64,000 nt of DNA, from contig CAZHIC010000002.1 of assembly GCA_964532405.1 (NCBI GenBank), positions 62,001 through 126,000 on the forward strand. The letters run 5' to 3'. The translations under genes were made by a program, and so were the position numbers. Below are positions 1 to 8,972 of the stretch, one piece after another. Below the pieces are notes generated by a model that saw nothing but the letters and a program-made list of their open reading frames with translations, had not been told where the DNA came from and did no database searches. Origin of the DNA: PALSA-1006 sp964532405. GTDB taxonomy: Bacteria; Pseudomonadota; Gammaproteobacteria; Burkholderiales; Gallionellaceae. Within the stretch, counting starts at the first letter, position 1; every line of letters begins with the position of its first letter.

Positions 1-472
1 CGAAAAAGAGAGTTTCAGCACAGCGCTTGCCTTCATCGTAGCAGCTGCGGATGCCTACGGGGTTGACCCTGCCCCAATACTCTTCGTGTTGCGGATGCAC
101 TTCCGGGTCGCCATAAACTTCCGAGGTGGAGGCTTGCAGGATCCGTGCATTGACCCGCTTGGCCAAGCCCAGCATGTTGATTGATCCGTGGACACAAGTC
201 TTGGTGGTTTGAATCGGGTCGCGCTGGTAATGCACCGGGCTGGCAGGACAAGCCAGATTGTATATCTGGTCTGTCTCGACATAGAGCGGAAAAGTGATGT
301 CTTGGCGTATTGCTTCAAAATGTGGCTTGCCCAGCAAATGTGCAATATTTTGTTTATTTCCGGAAAAATAATTATCGACACTCAAAACATCGTGTCCTTC
401 ATTCAGCAAGCGTGCGCATAAATGAGAGCCGAGGAATCCGGCACCGCCTGTCACTAGAATTCGTTTATTCAC
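1..472 (-). CDS. uxs: UDP-glucuronate decarboxylase (UDP-xylose synthase), C-terminus cut by window edge
   Basis: Extended short-chain dehydrogenase that converts UDP-glucuronate to UDP-xylose in the cytoplasm. About 157 N-terminal residues are visible. They include the NAD-binding TGGAGFLGSHL near the start, the family-typical NLACPASPVHYQ segment, LQASTSEVYGDPEVHPQ, and the catalytic YDEGK just before the window ends. The start is GTG at 472, preceded by AGGAGA at good spacing. It lies about 55 bp downstream of the glycosyltransferase gene on the same strand. Its substrate would come from the ugd product encoded at 18178-19344 in the same island. The rest of the gene is outside the window, so completeness cannot be judged. 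Confidence 0.9.
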   Translation of the reverse strand, partial: MNKRILVTGGAGFLGSHLCARLLNEGHDVLSVDNYFSGNKQNIAHLLGKPHFEAIRQDITFPLYVETDQIYNLACPASPVHYQRDPIQTTKTCVHGSINMLGLAKRVNARILQASTSEVYGDPEVHPQHEEYWGRVNPVGIRSCYDEGKRCAETLFF

Positions 473-526
473 TTTCTCTCCTTAACCTTCATTTGTTCCG
501 CAAACATCTGCGATGGAAATGAGATT

Positions 527-1420
527 TCATTCGCTAAATTTGTATTGTTCCATCTTTTCTTTTTCCGTCAGTTTGTATGCCTCCAAACCTACGGAACTTT
601 CGCCCGGACGCGGCAATACGAAAGCTACCACTTCGTCGAGAAAGCCCATTTCCACTCCGGCATCATAGATGCGTTGCGACAGGTCTACATCCCACACGCG
701 GTTCCATTCCTTGCGCCAGCACTCGGCATTGTAAGGCATGAAGCGCAGGTAGGAGCGGTATAGCCATGAGTTGACGCCCCCAATCTTCGGGCTATCGTCA
801 TTGGGGTTTTCTGGCCGCTGTGTATAGTAAGGATCCAATGCTCGCACGCCGTCCACAACTTTTTGTACACCAAAGCGTTCTTCTATATACAAGCCGGATA
901 CGAACTCGTATTGCCCTTGTTGCGCAAAACGCAGGAGTTTCTCGATGTGATCGGGCGTCCAGGTATCATCGTCATCCACGCGTGCGATCCACTGTCCGCG
1001 AGCGAGTTCCATTGCCTTGTTCGCGGGGATGGCTCCGCCTACGAACCAATGATTTTCCACCGTCTGGCGATATTTGCGGTCGCGACTCGGCAGGTTATAG
1101 AACTTTAGCCGAGGGTCTTTTATTTGAGAGAGTAATTCGGCCGTGTTGTCGGTGCAATGATCGCCGACAATCACCAATTCGAGATTCGTATAGGTTTGCG
1201 CTAACACCGAATTCACGGCTCGTTCGATTAGCAGAGGGCCACGGTTATAGGTCGGCACACAAACGCTGATGAGCGGTGTTTGATTGGGGTCATCATATTC
1301 ATGCGCGTGCTTTAAGCGTGCCACGCGTAGTTTTAAGGGTTCTGTTGCTGTAAATTTCCAGCTATTAAACCCGGCGATCAGGCGGTCTTCCAACGAGCGT
1401 TTACTTGCCTTATCTGACAT
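527..1420 (-). CDS. GT2-family glycosyltransferase
   Basis: Predicted cytoplasmic GT-A fold glycosyltransferase of about 297 residues. It shows the family-2 opening ISVCVPTYNRGPLL, the nucleotide-binding LVIVGDHCTDNT, and an acidic DDDD cluster in IARVDDDDTWTPDH that would be the metal-binding DXD. The C-terminal half carries many aromatic residues. No transmembrane segment is evident. Two starts are possible, ATG at 1432 and at 1420. I prefer 1420 because GGGGGA lies just upstream of it. Either way the start overlaps the end of the preceding SDR gene, so the two are probably translationally coupled. Donor and acceptor cannot be read from the sequence. By context it adds one of the sugars made in this island. 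Confidence 0.85.
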   Translation of the reverse strand: MSDKASKRSLEDRLIAGFNSWKFTATEPLKLRVARLKHAHEYDDPNQTPLISVCVPTYNRGPLLIERAVNSVLAQTYTNLELVIVGDHCTDNTAELLSQIKDPRLKFYNLPSRDRKYRQTVENHWFVGGAIPANKAMELARGQWIARVDDDDTWTPDHIEKLLRFAQQGQYEFVSGLYIEERFGVQKVVDGVRALDPYYTQRPENPNDDSPKIGGVNSWLYRSYLRFMPYNAECWRKEWNRVWDVDLSQRIYDAGVEMGFLDEVVAFVLPRPGESSVGLEAYKLTEKEKMEQYKFSE

Positions 1421-2129
1421 TCTGTCCCCCATTAAGATCGATGCATGCCCCGTTCAGGTGTGCCCAATGATCCTGACACAGATCGAAGACGATCTTCGCA
1501 AGGTCGTGCGGGCGCAATAACTGTTTGGAAGGCACTTGATTGCGGTGATATTCTTGCCGTTCCGGTGTCATGTCTTGAAACATGGCGCTGTCTTGGATGA
1601 GTCCCGGCGCGATTGAATTGATACGGGCACCGGGAGGGAGTGCGGTGGCAAGTGATTTGACGAGCGAGAGCAGCGCCCCCTTTGATGCTGCGTATATGGG
1701 ATCGAAGCTTCCGCGCTGGGCCGAAATCGACGAGAACATAATTAAGCGTGACCGCGTTGTTAGTAGCGGCAACATTCGCATGAGTAATTTTGCCTGGCCG
1801 TTAAAATTGACTGCCATTACCTCGTCGATTTCCGCAAATCCATATTTCGCCAAGTTCTTGCCGGGTAATATTCCGGCTAAAAAGATTGCGATATCGATTC
1901 GGGGCGTGAGTTCCTTGAGTTTGTGCGCAAAGACATCAATGCTTTCGTCATCGCGCAAATCGAGAAATAGTGCATCCGACTGTTCGCCCGCCTCGTGCGG
2001 AGGTGTCGATGTATGGGTTGTGATGACCCGCATTGAGGCGCTACGGAATTGCGCTGAAATCTCACGCCCAATACTGGACGATGCGCCCACGATAAGAACA
2101 GTTTCCATCTGTGTATTAGTTGCGCTCAC
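1410..2129 (-). CDS. Short-chain dehydrogenase, PtmA-like, of the legionaminate island
   Basis: Classical SDR of 239 residues: N-terminal VLIVGASSSIGREI nucleotide-binding loop, catalytic serine in MFSSISAQRG, and the YAASK active-site motif. In Campylobacter flagellar glycan islands an SDR called PtmA stands beside legF and takes part in making the GDP-linked amino-sugar precursor of legionaminic acid. Here the gene lies in the same gene set (legF, methyltransferase, SDR), so a PtmA role is inferred from context rather than from a diagnostic residue. The GTG start at 2129 overlaps the upstream TGA as GTGA. An ATG at 2108 is an alternative start. Confidence 0.75.
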   Translation of the reverse strand: MSATNTQMETVLIVGASSSIGREISAQFRSASMRVITTHTSTPPHEAGEQSDALFLDLRDDESIDVFAHKLKELTPRIDIAIFLAGILPGKNLAKYGFAEIDEVMAVNFNGQAKLLMRMLPLLTTRSRLIMFSSISAQRGSFDPIYAASKGALLSLVKSLATALPPGARINSIAPGLIQDSAMFQDMTPERQEYHRNQVPSKQLLRPHDLAKIVFDLCQDHWAHLNGACIDLNGGQNVR

Positions 2130-3295
2130 CGGAGAGTATCACCGGAAGTGCCTGCACCAATCACCGCCAATGTATCTGCAGAGAAACTCTTACCCGTCTG
2201 TTGCTTTATCCATTCAAGGATATCGGCGCGATACCGTGGCGCGCAAATCACTAGAAATTCGCTGTGTTTGATATGCTCAAGCGTATCTTTCGGCAGTAAT
2301 ACTTCCACTTCTTCCAGTTCCAAGTGGTTCTTGCGTCGAGGATCGGAGTCAACCACTCTCACCGAATCGGGTAACTTATAATCTGCCAGCAGGCTGCGTA
2401 GCAGATCCGTCACCGCCCAAATGGTGATCTTCTTCTGTTGCTTCCCAAGTAGCGTGATGCGTTGACGCACTGATTCTATCTGAGCTTCACTGCGACGAAT
2501 CTGTTCAAGTCCACCGCGCACACAGGCTAATGCATCGATGTATTCAGATTGGAAATCAAAGCTGGTTTGGGTATGCATCGCTTCTTTACGGAAGACCGCC
2601 AAAAACCCGAATGGCCTGCTGCAAATATGACCGAATTCAATCGGGTTTAAACCAACCTGACGCGCGACCGCCGAGAGTGTGGTCGTCGAAAAATGATTGA
2701 CGTGTTCAAATTCCTGAAGCAGTAAGTTGCGCGGGTACAGCCGCATATCCGGTACTTCACAAATCATCACTCCGCCCGGTTTGAGCGCCCGCTGACAAGC
2801 CGAAAGGAAGTCTTTGACTTCGGCAACATGTTCAAGGACATCGTAATGCGCAAGGACATCGACCGAATCAGCTGTCAAGTCGTGTACGCTCCGCAACTCT
2901 GCCGAGGTATCCTCGGATATTTCCACAACAAGTTGTTTGCCAAATAACGGCGCACAGCGGCGGTGGAATTCACCGGGTTGGTCGCCACCGATTTCTGCAA
3001 ATATGCCGTTTGGTGCACTGTATCGCTCAAGCACCGACATGCGAGCATCAATAAAATAGGGCAATCCGATCTCCTTGTAGCCCGCAAGCCCGTCGGCATG
3101 ATACTGAGCCAAGCCATCGGGGGAAGGTGCTGGAGAGTTGAAGCAAAAGCCGCAATCGCGGCAAATTGCCACGCTGAATGGAAATCGCCAAGTGTCGGTG
3201 GCGCGCGTGACGACACTTTGACTGGTCCAAACGATCTCTAAATTGTTTCCGCTGCAGCATTCGCAGGTACGCGGTTGGAGTGATATTTCTTTCAT
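2126..3295 (-). CDS. SAM-dependent sugar C-methyltransferase-like protein
   Basis: About 389 residues with the three-part layout of sugar methyltransferases such as TylC3/NovU relatives. First comes an N-terminal zinc-binding module with two cysteine pairs (CECC near residue 10 and CRDCGFCF near residue 45). A class I methyltransferase core follows, with the YDVLEHV segment and the hydrophobic GGVMICEVPD strand. A C-terminal Rossmann-like domain ends the protein (KKITIWAVTD onward). The glycine-rich SAM loop is unusual (AEIGGDQPGE). The start at 3295 is preferred over one 42 bases upstream because an AGGTAAGAG ribosome site precedes it just after the legF stop. It probably methylates an island sugar; which carbon or sugar is unknown. 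Confidence 0.75.
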   Translation of the reverse strand: MKEISLQPRTCECCSGNNLEIVWTSQSVVTRATDTWRFPFSVAICRDCGFCFNSPAPSPDGLAQYHADGLAGYKEIGLPYFIDARMSVLERYSAPNGIFAEIGGDQPGEFHRRCAPLFGKQLVVEISEDTSAELRSVHDLTADSVDVLAHYDVLEHVAEVKDFLSACQRALKPGGVMICEVPDMRLYPRNLLLQEFEHVNHFSTTTLSAVARQVGLNPIEFGHICSRPFGFLAVFRKEAMHTQTSFDFQSEYIDALACVRGGLEQIRRSEAQIESVRQRITLLGKQQKKITIWAVTDLLRSLLADYKLPDSVRVVDSDPRRKNHLELEEVEVLLPKDTLEHIKHSEFLVICAPRYRADILEWIKQQTGKSFSADTLAVIGAGTSGDTLR

Positions 3296-3299
3296 GCTC

Positions 3300-4016
3300 T
3301 TACCTGTTTTTAAAATGAGGGGAAAATTGTGAATCAATGAGGCACTCGGCGATCATAAAATCCAGCGGTGTATCAATATCCAAAGCGCGTTCGGTCGGAA
3401 TATGCACATGGCGAACTCTGCCTTCGAACGTGCCGTTTTTCGTCATTACAAATTTTGGGCGTGCCACGTAAGCCACGGTGGTCATGTCATAGACTGCCGG
3501 TGCATCCTGACGCCGGGTGATCGAACCTTCGGGTGGTATCACCAAGCCCACGCCTCCGTCCGGGAGTACCTTGACCATATTGAAATAGGGGCTGCGATTA
3601 GCATCGCTCACGGTGATGATCATGTCTGCATCACCCTTTTCATATTCGTCCAGGCAGCACTCCAGATCTTCCACTACGCGCAACGGGGCGGTGGCTGGGA
3701 CCACGATCAGTGCATCGGGATAATCCCCATCGGTTTCCTTGAGATAATTTAATGCGTGACGCCAAACCAGCCATTCTGGACTTTTATCTTGGGCCAATTC
3801 TACCGGGCGCAAAAATGGAACCTCTGCGCCAGCTTTACGTGCAACAGCAGCGATTTCTTCAGAATCGGTTGACACGATAACTCGGCTGATCCTCTTCACC
3901 GCCCGTGCCTGCTCAATGGCCCACGCTATCAATGGCTTGCCTGCCAGCGGGCGAATATTTTTGCCAGGTAGCCCTTTGGAGCCACCCCGTGCGCAAATCA
4001 ATGCAACAATTTTCAT
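3300..4016 (-). CDS. legF: CMP-nonulosonate cytidylyltransferase (CMP-legionaminate synthase type)
   Basis: Activates a nine-carbon sialic-acid-like sugar with CTP to give the CMP-sugar donor. The 238-residue protein has the NeuA-family P-loop ARGGSKGLPGKN near the N-terminus, VIVSTDSEEIA, LIVVPATAPLR, and a C-terminal ALDIDTPLDFMIAE metal-binding segment. Its length is normal for a single-domain bacterial enzyme. The start overlaps the stop of the upstream oxidoreductase by ATGA at 4013-4016. It is named legF because legB, legC, legH, legI, legG and ptmE are all present and no second nonulosonate synthase is seen. Substrate choice between legionaminate and related isomers is inference. Confidence 0.85.
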   Translation of the reverse strand: MKIVALICARGGSKGLPGKNIRPLAGKPLIAWAIEQARAVKRISRVIVSTDSEEIAAVARKAGAEVPFLRPVELAQDKSPEWLVWRHALNYLKETDGDYPDALIVVPATAPLRVVEDLECCLDEYEKGDADMIITVSDANRSPYFNMVKVLPDGGVGLVIPPEGSITRRQDAPAVYDMTTVAYVARPKFVMTKNGTFEGRVRHVHIPTERALDIDTPLDFMIAECLIDSQFSPHFKNR

Positions 4017-5062
4017 ATGACTGTTTGGGGTTTCTTATGTCCCATTTCCTCTTTTTGTTTAATAGATACCGTGCTCCCCGTTGTGGAAGATTGGCGTGCA
4101 GCTTCAATTATCCGCAGCACGCCCAAGCCATCTTCACCCGATATGAGCGGATGAGCACCATCCGAAACACACGCCAAAAAATGATTCCATTCGGCTAGGT
4201 AGCTTTCATCCTTTTGCGGCAGATGCGTAAACAGGGTCTGCCAGACATTTGTATCTTGTTCGAAAAGCTCGACTGTCCCTGCTATGGCATTCCAGCGTAA
4301 CGTACCCGTTTCACCAATAACCGTGCAAGTTCGAGTTGTATCATGGCGGACAAAATCCATATTTAAAGCGGCGATCACGGGTGTCCCAGCTAGATTATGG
4401 GTAAAGCCCATTACTAAATGCGCCGTATCTTCCACGTCGATCTCCAGACTACTTTGCTTGCGCTGGATGGAGCTTACCCATTCCACTTCACCAAACAACC
4501 AGCACAGATAATCGATCTCGTGGCTCAGCTCTAATAACACGCCCCCCCCGAGAGACGATCTTGCGGAAACAGTCTGCCGATAATCAGCACTGGGACGCCA
4601 TGAAGGCAAAAATTGACCTATCTCGGACCTTACAGAAAGCACTCGCCCTACGCGTTGCATTTCGAGTAACTCACGAAATTTTTGCAACGATGGCAGGAAG
4701 CGCAGGTTATAGCCCACCATCAATGTAGTGTACTTGGAGCGACATGTCTCAATTAGCTCAGCTATTCCTTGGCTGGTAGCGGCGATGGGTTTTTCAATAA
4801 GTAAATGCACGCCCGCTTGAGCCAGCGACAACGCGGCTTCCAAATGATGTGTAGCCGGATTGGCAATTACTGCCATCTGAGGTCGAAACAGCAATGCCTC
4901 ATTCAGCTTCGTGTAGCAATGATCTATACCTGAGTCTGCAATATCTTGGCATCGCTGGTGTCGCAATACGGCGATTTGAGCATTCGGCATCAACTTTCTT
5001 GCCAGCCGGACATGTCGTTTTCCGATACTGCCAAGACCTACGATCAGGATGCGCTCAAGCAT
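4013..5062 (-). CDS. Gfo/Idh/MocA-family oxidoreductase, PtmF-like
   Basis: NAD(P)-dependent sugar oxidoreductase of about 349 residues. The N-terminal Rossmann motif is ILIVGLGSIGKRH. The middle carries the family EKPIA motif in LLIEKPIAATSQG, where the lysine is catalytic, and SSLGGGVLLELSHEIDYL holds the conserved histidine region. In Campylobacter the ptmE-ptmF-legF-ptmA order has an oxidoreductase-like gene in this position, so a role in amino-sugar supply is likely, but its exact reaction is not visible. ATG at 5062 is chosen over an upstream TTG at 5074. It overlaps legF by ATGA and follows the hisH-like gene by about 50 bp. Confidence 0.75.
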   Translation of the reverse strand: MLERILIVGLGSIGKRHVRLARKLMPNAQIAVLRHQRCQDIADSGIDHCYTKLNEALLFRPQMAVIANPATHHLEAALSLAQAGVHLLIEKPIAATSQGIAELIETCRSKYTTLMVGYNLRFLPSLQKFRELLEMQRVGRVLSVRSEIGQFLPSWRPSADYRQTVSARSSLGGGVLLELSHEIDYLCWLFGEVEWVSSIQRKQSSLEIDVEDTAHLVMGFTHNLAGTPVIAALNMDFVRHDTTRTCTVIGETGTLRWNAIAGTVELFEQDTNVWQTLFTHLPQKDESYLAEWNHFLACVSDGAHPLISGEDGLGVLRIIEAARQSSTTGSTVSIKQKEEMGHKKPQTVI

Positions 5063-5110
5063 AATTCGGCACAATCAATAGCGTGAAGTTCGGGCGTGAC
5101 CAAGGCATCG

Positions 5111-5758
5111 TTATTGCACCAAAAATTGACGCAATATTGTTAGTCCCACTTCACCGCTCTTTTCCGGATGAAACTGGCAACCGAATACATTTTCGCGTTG
5201 AATGGTGGCCGCCACTAAGTGTCCACCGTAAAGGCAATCTGCAATGCGGTGACTTTGATCGACAGGATTCGCCATGAACGAATGTACGAAGTAGGCAGCC
5301 TCGCCCGGCTTTACTTTCTGCAACAAGGTTTCTTCCCAGCTTTTTCGCCCTGCAGAAACCATCAATGCGTTCCAGCCGATATGAGGAATTTTTTGTGGAT
5401 TGCCATCCGTTGTCGTCGCGGGAATCGCTATCACTTGTCCCGGAATGAGTCCAAGCCCCGTTGTGCTACCGAATTCTTCACTTTCATCAAGGAGCATCTG
5501 CATGCCCAGGCATATGCCAAGTAGCGGCGTACCCCGTACAGCAACCTCGCGTACAACACTGTCAAGCCCTTCACGGCGCAGCCCCGCCATGCCGTCAATA
5601 AAAGCGCCAACGCCCGGCAGAACTACTCGTGGCGATGAGAGAATGACATCGGGATCGGCAGTCACCGTCACGCTTGCGCCACAGTGCTCCAATCCCCGTT
5701 GCACACTGAGCAAATTGCCCATGCCATAGTCGATGACGACAACCTCAGACGTACTCAT
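5111..5758 (-). CDS. hisH2: HisH-type glutamine amidotransferase dedicated to sugar amidination
   Basis: Class I glutaminase of 215 residues that releases ammonia from glutamine. It shows VVIDYGMGNLLSV at the N-terminus, nucleophile cysteine in PLLGICLGMQMLLD, and the histidine/glutamate pair in FGCQFHPEKSGEVG. It belongs to the imidazole-glycerol-phosphate synthase glutaminase family, yet no other histidine gene is nearby. Instead it overlaps a HisF-like gene by 14 bp, and that gene overlaps a WbpG/PseA-like amidotransferase. In Pseudomonas O-antigen and Campylobacter flagellar loci this trio provides ammonia for making an acetamidino sugar. A second, histidine-pathway HisH should exist elsewhere in the genome. 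Confidence 0.88.
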   Translation of the reverse strand: MSTSEVVVIDYGMGNLLSVQRGLEHCGASVTVTADPDVILSSPRVVLPGVGAFIDGMAGLRREGLDSVVREVAVRGTPLLGICLGMQMLLDESEEFGSTTGLGLIPGQVIAIPATTTDGNPQKIPHIGWNALMVSAGRKSWEETLLQKVKPGEAAYFVHSFMANPVDQSHRIADCLYGGHLVAATIQRENVFGCQFHPEKSGEVGLTILRQFLVQ

Positions 5759-6515
5759 AGTTTCTCACTTCAATGCCGGCGGCTTGTGCAACACGACGAA
5801 TATCGCCTACCGTGGCGCGGTTATAGTGCAGGATGTCGGCCATGGCAACAGCATCTACCCCGCCTTGTGTTACGGCATCAATCAAGTCTTCTTCTTTGCC
5901 CATGCCGCCACTGGCAATCACCGGCACGCTCACTTCCTGCGACACCGCCTGTAGCAAGGGGAGATCAAAACCTTTGCGTGTTCCTTCTCTATCGACAGAG
6001 GTCAAAAGGATTTCACCGGCCCCCAGCGCGATACCACGCTTGATCCATTCGATCACGTCTAGCCCGGTGCGCTCTCTGCCATTGTCGGTATAGGCTTCCC
6101 AGCGGTGATCCCCGACTTGTTTGGCTTCAATGGAAAGTACCATGCACTGACTGCCAAAACGACGGGCGATATCACTAATAAGTGACGGGTTCGCCACGGC
6201 AGCAGTATTGACCGCCACCTTGTCGGCCCCGCAGCGCAGCAAATGAGTTGCATCATCCACCGAGCGAATACCTCCGCCCACAGTCATCGGCACAAAAACG
6301 TCTTGGGCAGCGCTCTTTACAATGTCGCCAAGGCTGTTACGCCCATAAAGGCTTGCCACACAGTCCATATAGATCAGTTCATCTGCCCCCTGTTGGTAGT
6401 AGCGCATCGCATATTCATTTGGCGATCCGATTACGCGGAGTCCCTCCAGATGAATGCCCTTGATCAGATTGGGCCCCTTGATGTCAAGCCGGGCGATAAG
6501 ACGTGCTCTACTCAT
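5745..6515 (-). CDS. hisF2: HisF-like partner of the sugar amidotransferase
   Basis: TIM-barrel protein of about 256 residues in the HisF family. It has the RLDIKGPNLIKG opening, MTVGGGIRSVDDA, LTSVDREGTRKGFD and VIASGGMG phosphate-binding loops. In true HisF the N-terminal catalytic aspartate lies in a CLDVK context; here it is ARLDIKGPNLIKGIHLEG, as in the copies tied to surface sugars. The start is ATG at 6515, overlapping the amidotransferase stop as ATGA. The reading frame stays open 72 bases upstream, but those residues are not family-like. It probably channels ammonia from the HisH-like glutaminase to the adjacent WbpG/PseA-like enzyme. Confidence 0.88.
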   Translation of the reverse strand: MSRARLIARLDIKGPNLIKGIHLEGLRVIGSPNEYAMRYYQQGADELIYMDCVASLYGRNSLGDIVKSAAQDVFVPMTVGGGIRSVDDATHLLRCGADKVAVNTAAVANPSLISDIARRFGSQCMVLSIEAKQVGDHRWEAYTDNGRERTGLDVIEWIKRGIALGAGEILLTSVDREGTRKGFDLPLLQAVSQEVSVPVIASGGMGKEEDLIDAVTQGGVDAVAMADILHYNRATVGDIRRVAQAAGIEVRNYEYV

Positions 6516-7849
6516 AATGCAGAATTTTTCCCATTCTGATGCCAAACCGTATGGCGCAATCTCCAGTTGCCATTGTCGAATATCCACAGATGAGGCGAAC
6601 GGAATGAGTCCGTTAATTTTGTGTAATATTCACGCGTCAACATAGGTTGCTCGAACATTTTTGAAGCTTCTGGAAACTCTTTCTCGGTAATGCTGAGATA
6701 TTTAAAAATTTCATCCGCGAATCGTTCTGGAAATTCATGGTCGAAACGTTTTACCAGCGCAACGCCTTCTTCGCGGGTAATGTCTCCGGATCGAATTTCT
6801 TGGGCTGCATCGTAACTAGCGCGCCCAAGACCAAACTTGATGCCGGTCGTATGGTAGTGAAAGTCATCTATGCGATCATCAATGCTGTTGTACTTGCTGT
6901 AAGTGCCTGGCGTGCGTTCAGGAGATGCTTCAAAACCACCGTGTTCTACCGCGTAGTAATAGCAACTTTGCGGATGCCATTTCAGGTAATACCCTAGATA
7001 GTGAACCTCAATCTTTTTTTCTTCGATTTCACTAGGATTGGCAGGTAAATAGGGCAGCAAATCCTGATGCTCTAAGCCGAAATGTTTTTTCAAATTAGGT
7101 ACCGAAACACCACCCAAGCTGACCTTTGATTGATCTTCCGCTGTAAAGTATGACCAATCCCTTTTAGCGGAATTAGTGTCGCCAATGGGATTGCCATATT
7201 CAGCTTCATTTTCGCCATAAATAACAAGTGGAATGTTATGCAAAAGCGCCATCTTTGGCGCCAGTGCCTTTTGTCCGAACATAAACGCTTGAAACGGATG
7301 AAATAGATTATCAACTGCCAGTCTCGTAAGAAGACGATGAACTCGCCCATTAGGGGTCATCAATAAATTATCATGTCCCGCATGTATCCAAGATTGGAAA
7401 TTTTTCCAGCCCCATTCTGTGTACACATGCGGTGCCCATGTAACGGTCAATGGATGCATACCGTATTTTGTTCTCATGATGTGTGAGGCGTAGAAACTAT
7501 CTTTTCCTCCCGACCCGGGGATAATGCAATCATAGTTGCCATCTTTGCTGCGATGACGATCACACAACTCACGCAACTGTTTTTCACGCTCTTCCCAGTT
7601 AATGCCTGTTTTTTTCTGTATTGCAAAATTGCACGCATCGCAAACGCCATTTTCATCAAAATAAATGGTCTTTTTCTTTGTATCTTTGGTATGCGTGTAC
7701 TCAACCGCTGAATTGGGGCGCTGATTTGAAATTACACATATTTTGCAGTACATCACCTCTTCCGGTAGTCCATACTTAACCTCAAGACTTTGAGCGTTTG
7801 GTGCGAATTTCGATTTGTCAATTTCTTGCGGGGCTTGGATACGATCCAT
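6512..7849 (-). CDS. N-acetyl sugar amidotransferase (WbpG/PseA family)
   Basis: PP-loop ATPase of 445 residues expected to activate the acetamido group of a sugar with ATP and replace its oxygen with ammonia, giving an acetamidino group. The sequence shows paired CxxC motifs in the N-terminal part (YCKICV and CDACNF), then the pyrophosphate-binding IIPGSGGKDSFYAS, and a long C-terminal domain. Its ammonia should come from the HisH/HisF-like pair that follows with overlapping start codons. In Campylobacter PseA acts on pseudaminate, and WbpG acts in Pseudomonas O-antigen. Here the surrounding pathway is legionaminate-type, so an amidinated legionaminate is the simplest reading. Confidence 0.88.
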   Translation of the reverse strand: MDRIQAPQEIDKSKFAPNAQSLEVKYGLPEEVMYCKICVISNQRPNSAVEYTHTKDTKKKTIYFDENGVCDACNFAIQKKTGINWEEREKQLRELCDRHRSKDGNYDCIIPGSGGKDSFYASHIMRTKYGMHPLTVTWAPHVYTEWGWKNFQSWIHAGHDNLLMTPNGRVHRLLTRLAVDNLFHPFQAFMFGQKALAPKMALLHNIPLVIYGENEAEYGNPIGDTNSAKRDWSYFTAEDQSKVSLGGVSVPNLKKHFGLEHQDLLPYLPANPSEIEEKKIEVHYLGYYLKWHPQSCYYYAVEHGGFEASPERTPGTYSKYNSIDDRIDDFHYHTTGIKFGLGRASYDAAQEIRSGDITREEGVALVKRFDHEFPERFADEIFKYLSITEKEFPEASKMFEQPMLTREYYTKLTDSFRSPHLWIFDNGNWRLRHTVWHQNGKNSAL

Positions 7850-7922
7850 AATTTACTTTCCTTTGTTAAAACCTGCGTTTTACCTTGCGTTGTCCTAGGT
7901 GTATAAATAATCCGTTGGGTAT

Positions 7923-8972
7923 TTACTCAAATATGCCGCTGTATTCGCTATTGGCCTTCTCATAATCGCTCATTCTTCCAATGTCCAGCCAATATTCCCT
8001 GATCGGGAAGGAAACAGCATTATGCCTATCCGCAATGAGTTTTTCAAAGAGCGTGGGCATGTCAAAGAATTCATCATCGGGGATGGCATCCAATATCTGC
8101 GGCGAAAGCATATAGATTCCGGCACTCACAAAAAACTTGTGAGTAGGCTTTTCTTCGATGGAAACTATTCTGCCATCTTGTACAGTTACAACACCGTAGG
8201 GCACTTGGAAGTCGTATTCTCGAACAGCCATCGTAGCGATAGCATCATGCGAAAGATGGTAGTCATACATATGCTCAAAATTAATATTGGTAAGCAAGTC
8301 GCCATTCATCACGAAAAAAGGCTCAGTAAGGTTCTTGCGCATTAAGCTTAACGCCCCTGCAGTGCCCATCCGTTTAGTCTCATGAACATAGTCGATTTTC
8401 ACCCCGAATTTCTCTCCATCACCGAAATATTCTTCAATAATGTGCGACTTGTAACTAACACTTAAAATAATGTCGGTGTAGCCATATTTAGAAAAATTCT
8501 CGATGATTGTTTCCAAAATTGGCTTGTTGCCCACATGAAGCATGGATTTGGGTGTGGTGTCTGTAAGAGGACTAAGGCGCGTACCTAGGCCGCCGACCAT
8601 CAATACAACCTTATTGGTGCGATGTGAAGGTTGGAGCAGTTCATCAACTTCTGCAATACCGACGACCCGACCTTCACCGTCAACAACTGGAATTTGGTAT
8701 AACTTATACGCGATAGCAGTCTGAAGTATCTTTTCATTTGAGTCATTGACTCCGCATGTCATCGGCGTTCGGAAATAAATGGACTCGATTAAATCATCAA
8801 GCCCCGCTCCTTTCAGAAAAGCCCGACGTACATCACCGTCCGCTAACGTGCCCAGTAGTTTTTGATTTTTATCAACTACAAGAGCAATTTTTATCGAGCC
8901 ACTCTCGATGACTCCAAGTGCCTGACGTATTGTTGAGCTTGGTGAAATAAGAATTTTTTTATAATTATTCAT
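7923..8972 (-). CDS. ptmE: CBS-domain sugar-1-phosphate nucleotidyltransferase, PtmE-type
   Basis: Two N-terminal CBS motifs (residues about 1-120) precede a GT-A nucleotidyltransferase domain that opens with VVLMVGGLGTRLSPLTDTTPKSML and continues with FFVMNGDLLTNINF and YWLDIGRMSDYEKA. This CBS-transferase fusion is the signature of PtmE, the enzyme that makes the GDP-linked glucosamine starting the legionaminate route, as opposed to the UDP-linked route used for pseudaminate. Length is 349 residues, as expected. The start overlaps the legG stop by ATGA at 8969-8972. About 73 bp without a gene separates it from the amidotransferase downstream. Guanylyl specificity is inferred from family and context. 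Confidence 0.88.
   Translation of the reverse strand: MNNYKKILISPSSTIRQALGVIESGSIKIALVVDKNQKLLGTLADGDVRRAFLKGAGLDDLIESIYFRTPMTCGVNDSNEKILQTAIAYKLYQIPVVDGEGRVVGIAEVDELLQPSHRTNKVVLMVGGLGTRLSPLTDTTPKSMLHVGNKPILETIIENFSKYGYTDIILSVSYKSHIIEEYFGDGEKFGVKIDYVHETKRMGTAGALSLMRKNLTEPFFVMNGDLLTNINFEHMYDYHLSHDAIATMAVREYDFQVPYGVVTVQDGRIVSIEEKPTHKFFVSAGIYMLSPQILDAIPDDEFFDMPTLFEKLIADRHNAVSFPIREYWLDIGRMSDYEKANSEYSGIFE

Noticed and set aside
5111..6515. HisH and HisF as histidine biosynthesis genes
   Set aside because: No other his genes are present, and the pair overlaps a WbpG/PseA-like amidotransferase inside a nonulosonate operon.
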